Positions 59,801 through 64,000 of a DNA stretch of 64,000 nt are shown one piece after another. A program made the position numbers and the translations under genes. The notes under the pieces are model-generated. The model worked only from the letters and a program-made list of their open reading frames with translations, was not told where the DNA came from and did no database searches. The stretch comes from Halichondria panicea (taxonomy: Eukaryota > Porifera > Demospongiae > Suberitida > Halichondriidae). Position 1 is the first letter of the stretch; each line of letters starts with the position of its first letter. The DNA lies in contig NC_087377.1 of the NCBI RefSeq assembly GCF_963675165.1, positions 14,628,198 through 14,692,197 of the forward strand, given 5' to 3'.

Positions 59801-62800
59801 CTGCTGAGCTGCTTCCTTCCTCGTTGGTCCTGATGGTGTATGTTAGTAACACTCCATTGACCTCGGCAGGCGCAACCCAGTTGACAGTGAAGGTGGTTTT
59901 ATTCACTCTTAGGACATTTAGATCACCAACTGGGCCAGACTCTGAAGGAAAAGTTTTTATCGCATGACATAAGTATATCTATACTACATGCATGAGACTG
60001 CATGCATTGTGTAAACTCACTGGCCTCAGCTGTAGTGAACCTAGTAGAGTTTGTTCTTGGTCCCTCACCAACTGAAGTACTGGCTGATACTTGCACTGAT
60101 ATAGTTTGATAGGGGCTCAGGGGAGATAATAGGAATGATGCAGATGGAGTAGGAATGTTTGTGATGGTACCATTGAGGTAGTCCACATACAGTGTGTAGG
60201 TGATGATGACTCCATTAGGTTCAGCTGGTGGATCCCAGGAGAGGGTGAGGGTGGTTGCCGTGGAAGTGGCTGTTGGAGCAGTTAGTATTCCAGGAGCTAC
60301 AAAAAAAGAATTATATTACAAGTATCAAAGATCAATAATAATTATGTGTTTGACGACATACCCTCTTGTCTTGTTCTTACAACAATTGAAACAATTTCCC
60401 CAATGTTGTCTTCCTCATAAATAGCACTGACAGAGAACTGGTATTGTTGGTAAGGAAAAAGGTTGTTGATGACAATGAAGGAAGAATTTGTAGTATGTGA
60501 CATTGATGGGAAACCACTGGTCCCTGTCACTTGTACGCTGTACCCAATTAGTGCTACAGTAATCGAAGTGGTATCAGGAGGGTCCCACATCAATATCACA
60601 CTTTTGGGTTCTGTTGTAGAATTTCTGAGGTTAGTTGGACCCGGCAGCACTACAAGGATACAAAAAAATTAAATATAAAATTCACTATTTTGTTTACCAT
60701 CATCATTGTCGATTATTACTATAGCAACCGCTCCACCTCTAAACGTAATTCGATTGTTTGGAGAAGTTAATAGAACTCGAAATAATTCACCAGGATCAGC
60801 GGTGACGTCATCAACTATTGTCACTGAGATACATCTGGACTCTCCAATAGTTAAAAACTGCCTTGTTTGCATAAGAGAACTTGTAGTAAAATCAACTTGT
60901 GGAGCTATGTGAGAAAGAAACATGAAAAGCAGCTTTAAACTATTGCACCGTGCACACTAACTTGCTGGTCTATTGATATTCCCTGTGTCAATAGTGAACA
61001 GCACTTCAAGTGTTCCAGTTGCCAGTCCTCCAGATGGACCCTCAAACATAACACAGATCTCTCCAGTCTCCTTCGTAGCTTCGGCAAAGGTGTAAGACAA
61101 TTGTGATAGAGCCAACACAGGATCTAACAAATAAGTCATGGATTGTTTACAGCTGAGTTTAATTCTCACTATCATCGTCGTACACGTTGATTGTGGTGGT
61201 ACCAGTGGCAGTAACACAATCCTGGTTATCACTCAATGTCACAGTAAATGATGCAAGGGGACTTGTGGTCTCAAACAGTTCATCATCCCTCACAGGGTCA
61301 GTGTAAGTGATGCATTGTTCAGAGAAAAATTTAGCTCCACTGGGGAAGGTTACATCATCTGTATGTGTGTAGAGCATAATGTGTTTAGTTAACAAGAGTG
61401 TGTATAGCAAAACATACTTGTCTGTTTTCCATTAAGAATTAGGACAGTTGCTGGAGCAGTGAACTGTACAGTGACTGATTGTCTTAGACCACCTGGGGGC
61501 CCAGTGAGTATTGCACAGACGGTTACATCACCATCTTCTTCATTTTGGTTTAGAGTTTCATTCTTTATTTCAATGGTGACATCTGCAGTACTAGCTAACT
61601 AAAATAGCAACTTATACACCACGCATCACACTCATACCATCATCATCCCTGACAGTTATTATGGTTTGGCTAATTGTTCCAATAGTGACTCTTAAGTTGA
61701 AATTTCTTATCATAACAGTGTACACTGGTATTGGAGACGTCCCGTATATATCATCATCTGCCACTGTCAGTTGTATGCACGCCCGAGTGTTTGAGTTAGC
61801 CGAGAAGATTGCAGAGTCCAATCCTCCTACGTAATTAGAGCAATCACACAAAGACAACAGTATATAGTTTACATACCTCCACTCCAAACAAACACAACAG
61901 TGATGGGTACACTTGTTCCACCAGATGGACTGACCAGATTAGCACACACATTAGCCACACCACCCTCGGTAGTTGTCATGGTATCATTGACCATGGAGAC
62001 AACAGCATCTATAGCAATAATAATATTCAATCTCTTTAATTAGTCTCACCATCATCATCCCTGACTGTTATTATGGTTTGACCAATATTTCCAACAGACA
62101 CTCTTGAGATAGGACTAGAAATGTTTAACACAACAGTGACTGGTATTGGAGACGTCCCGTATATATCATCATCTGCCACTGTCAGCCATATACACGCCCG
62201 AGTGTTTGCGTTTGAGTTAGCTGAGAAGATTGAAGAGTCCGATCCTACGTAATTAGAGCAATCACACAAAGACAACAGTATATAGTTTACACACCTCCAC
62301 TCCAAGTAAACACAACAGTAATGGGTACACTTGTTCCACCAGATGGACTGTCCAGATTAGCACACACAGCAACCACACCACCCTCGATAGTTGTCATGGT
62401 AGGAGTGACAATGGAGACAACAGCATCTACGTGAGTGTAATGCAATTTCTTCAATTCACAATAATCTCACCATCATCATCGTACACATTGATTATGGTGA
62501 TACCAGTGGCAGTAACACGATCCTGGTTATCACTCAATGTCACAATAAATGATGCAAGGGGACTTGTGGTCTCAAACAGTTCATCATCGTTCACAGGGTC
62601 AGTGTAAGTGATGCATCGTTCAGTAGCTCCACTAGGGAAGGTTACTATGTGTGTACAATAGAGCATAATCCATGCATTTAGTTAACAAGAGTGTATTCCC
62701 AAACATACGTGTCTGTTGTCCATTAGGAGATAGGTTTGCTGGAGCAGTGAACTGGACAGTGACTGATTGTTCTAGACCACCTGGGGGCCCAGTGAGTATT

Positions 62801-64000
62801 GCACAGACAGTGACACCACCATCTCCTTCATTTTGGTCCAAAGTTTCATTCTTCATTTCAATTGTGACATCTGCAGTGGATAAACTAGCAACTCATACAC
62901 ACACATGACACTCATACCATCATCATCCCTGACTGTTATTATGGTTTGGTTTCTTGTTCCAACAGACACTCTTGAGTTGAAATTGCTTATCATAACAGCA
63001 ACTGGAGACGTCCCGTATATATCATCATCTGCCACTGTCAGTTGCATACACACCTCAGTGTTTGGGTTTGAGTTAGCTGAGAAGGTTTCAATGCTTGATT
63101 CTACATAATTAGAGCAATCACACAAAGACAACAGTATATAGTTTACATACCTCCACTCCAAACAAACACAACAGTGATGGGTACACTTGTTCCACCAGAT
63201 GGACTGACCAAATTAGCACACACATAAGCCACACCACCCTCGGTAGTTGTCACGGTATCATTGACCATGGAGATAACAGCATCTACAGCAATAATATCAT
63301 AGTAAATAATGTAACCTCTTCAACGTCACAGTCTCACCATCATCATCGTTGATAGTAACCATTGTCACTGTGTTTGTCAGATACAATCTTTCTTGATCAT
63401 CCATTTTGCTGAGGGTAACAGTCTGCATCAACACTGGACTTCTTTGGTACACATTGTCAATAGTAACTTTGATAGTCAGGCACTGGGTATCTTCCACAGA
63501 AGAGTTGGCAGGGAAGGTGAAGTCAACTAAGTGAAAGAAATAAAATAACAAGACAAAGTGAATCTGAAGACGAAGCATCATGCGAGATATCTAGATCAAC
63601 TGACTACTATTGAGTGTTATAAATATCTCTTTCTCTGTCCCTCCCACTGGAGAGTCTAGTCTAGCACACACTGAGACATCACCATCTCCTTCATTCTGCA
63701 TTATTATTGTGTTCACTAGCGATACTACAGCTCCTGTAAGAAGCAAGGGAAATATTTTAACCTTGTGCCCCCAAGTTTTCACTTTTATATTGCATGCCCT
63801 TCCAATATAAAAGTGAAAACTCAGCCTGGGACTGAGGATAAGTAAATCTGTAATTTCTAACTTACTATCCCCATCCCTAATGCAAACAGTTTTCTGTGCC
63901 CCAAGTCTGACCCTCAGATTAGCACTGGCATCAATTGACAGGTTCACACCAAATACCTCGTTATTCTCATAAATAAGGTCTATTCTTGCTCGAATAATAA
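53891..64000 (-). CDS. receptor G1: Calx-beta/FN3 receptor tyrosine phosphatase, 5' incomplete
   Basis: Calx-beta region: over-64000 to 63866, then exon pairs 63733-63608/63526-63338, 63282-63151/63100-62928, 62870-62709/62644-62471, 62426-62295/62244-62050, 62008-61877/61826-61638, 61582-61417/61358-61170, 61123-60962/60904-60698 (seven full repeats, most second halves ending in DDDG). FN3 exons: 60649-60362, 60296-60021, 59941-59753, 59699-59607, 59555-59241. TM 59155-59074; juxtamembrane 59013-58823 with EVEVEVEVD. PTP D1: 58714-58547, 58472-58399, 57389-57353, 57279-57053, 56935-56639, 56363-56214, with GSDYINASWI, FWRMIWE, WPDHGVP and the active site VHCSAGVGRTGTF. D2: 55854-55755, 55660-55590, 55392-55258, 55087-54950, 54592-54438, 54303-54168, 53971-53891, with VMCNDGCGRSGTF replacing the HCSAG signature. 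An AATAAA lies at 53853-53848. D1 should be catalytic; D2 is probably regulatory. Confidence 0.9.
57453..58363. mobile_element. CAGTGGCGTAGGAAG element in G1 intron
   Basis: Inverted ends CAGTGGCGTAGGAAG and CTTCCTACGCCTCTG enclose about 910 bp in the intron between the second and third PTP D1 exons. Most of the interior is a second element (57474-58227). The ends are hAT-like; no perfect target duplication is seen. Confidence 0.7.
57474..58227. mobile_element. AGCCTCGATTCC element nested in the former
   Basis: About 60-bp inverted arms begin AGCCTCGATTCCAG and continue through AAGGCGGCCTGGTATACCTT. GAAGTGGG lies beside both ends, consistent with a target duplication of about 8 bp. Related shorter pieces occur at 7091-7138 and inside G2 near 50700. 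Confidence 0.8.
63755..63832. repeat. hairpin in G1 intron
   Basis: Arms CAAGTTTTCACTTTTATATT and near-complement around GCATGCCCTTCC, in the intron between the first two exons seen here. It is related to the hairpin at 22565-22622. Confidence 0.7.

Noticed and set aside
1-64000. tRNA, rRNA or other structural RNA genes
   Set aside because: No cloverleaf or rRNA-like stretch was noticed on either strand by eye.

Overview
The window looks like nuclear DNA of an early-branching animal. It is AT-rich, and its genes are split into many short exons by introns that mostly run 45-100 bp with GT-AG ends. The domain set is metazoan: adhesion GPCR, receptor tyrosine phosphatase, cadherin, FN3, Calx-beta, sushi/CCP and an FCGBP-type IgGFc-binding domain. 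A demosponge such as Amphimedon fits best, but that is inference. Every recognisable gene is on the minus strand, so each reads from high to low coordinates.

Layout by increasing coordinate: a secreted cysteine-rich protein (180-822). Receptor A (3036-6173): IgGFc-EGF-4 sushi-TM-tyrosine tail. Pseudogene D (8331-10689). Receptor B (12392-20625) and receptor C (22241-30177): tandem paralogs in which the IgGFc-EGF-sushi ectodomain runs in phase into HormR-GAIN-GPS-7TM. Cadherin-type receptor H (34222-35600). Pseudogene F (39662-41542) and receptor E (43836-45650): Ig-like-FN3-sushi-TM-tail. A transposon nest (46336-49277). Decayed Calx-beta/FN3 receptor G2 (49900-53536). Large receptor tyrosine phosphatase G1 (53891 to beyond 64000): Calx-beta repeats, FN3, TM and two PTP domains.

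Exon chains for A, B and C were assembled from splice sites and reading phase. Their summed lengths are 2499, 3984 and (through TM7) 3540 nt, all divisible by three, with every junction in phase.

Two themes link the genes. First, one ectodomain family has two outputs: a 7TM (B, C) or a single-pass helix with a YEEV...NEAYGQVR tail (A). Second, a similar tyrosine tail is shared by receptors with unrelated ectodomains (A, E, H, F and a relic near 42.4-42.5 kb). The locus also encodes a two-domain tyrosine phosphatase, and G2 keeps an ITIM-like tail. This looks like a fast-evolving cluster of surface receptors with phosphotyrosine-type signalling. A role in immunity or allorecognition is only a hypothesis.

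Among the genes lie many decayed exons, dispersed duplicates of intergenic DNA, and non-autonomous DNA transposons, some nested. Paralog comparison shows small palindromic insertions (TA, CATG, TGCA and a longer TATAATTATA type) as a common way the copies differ.
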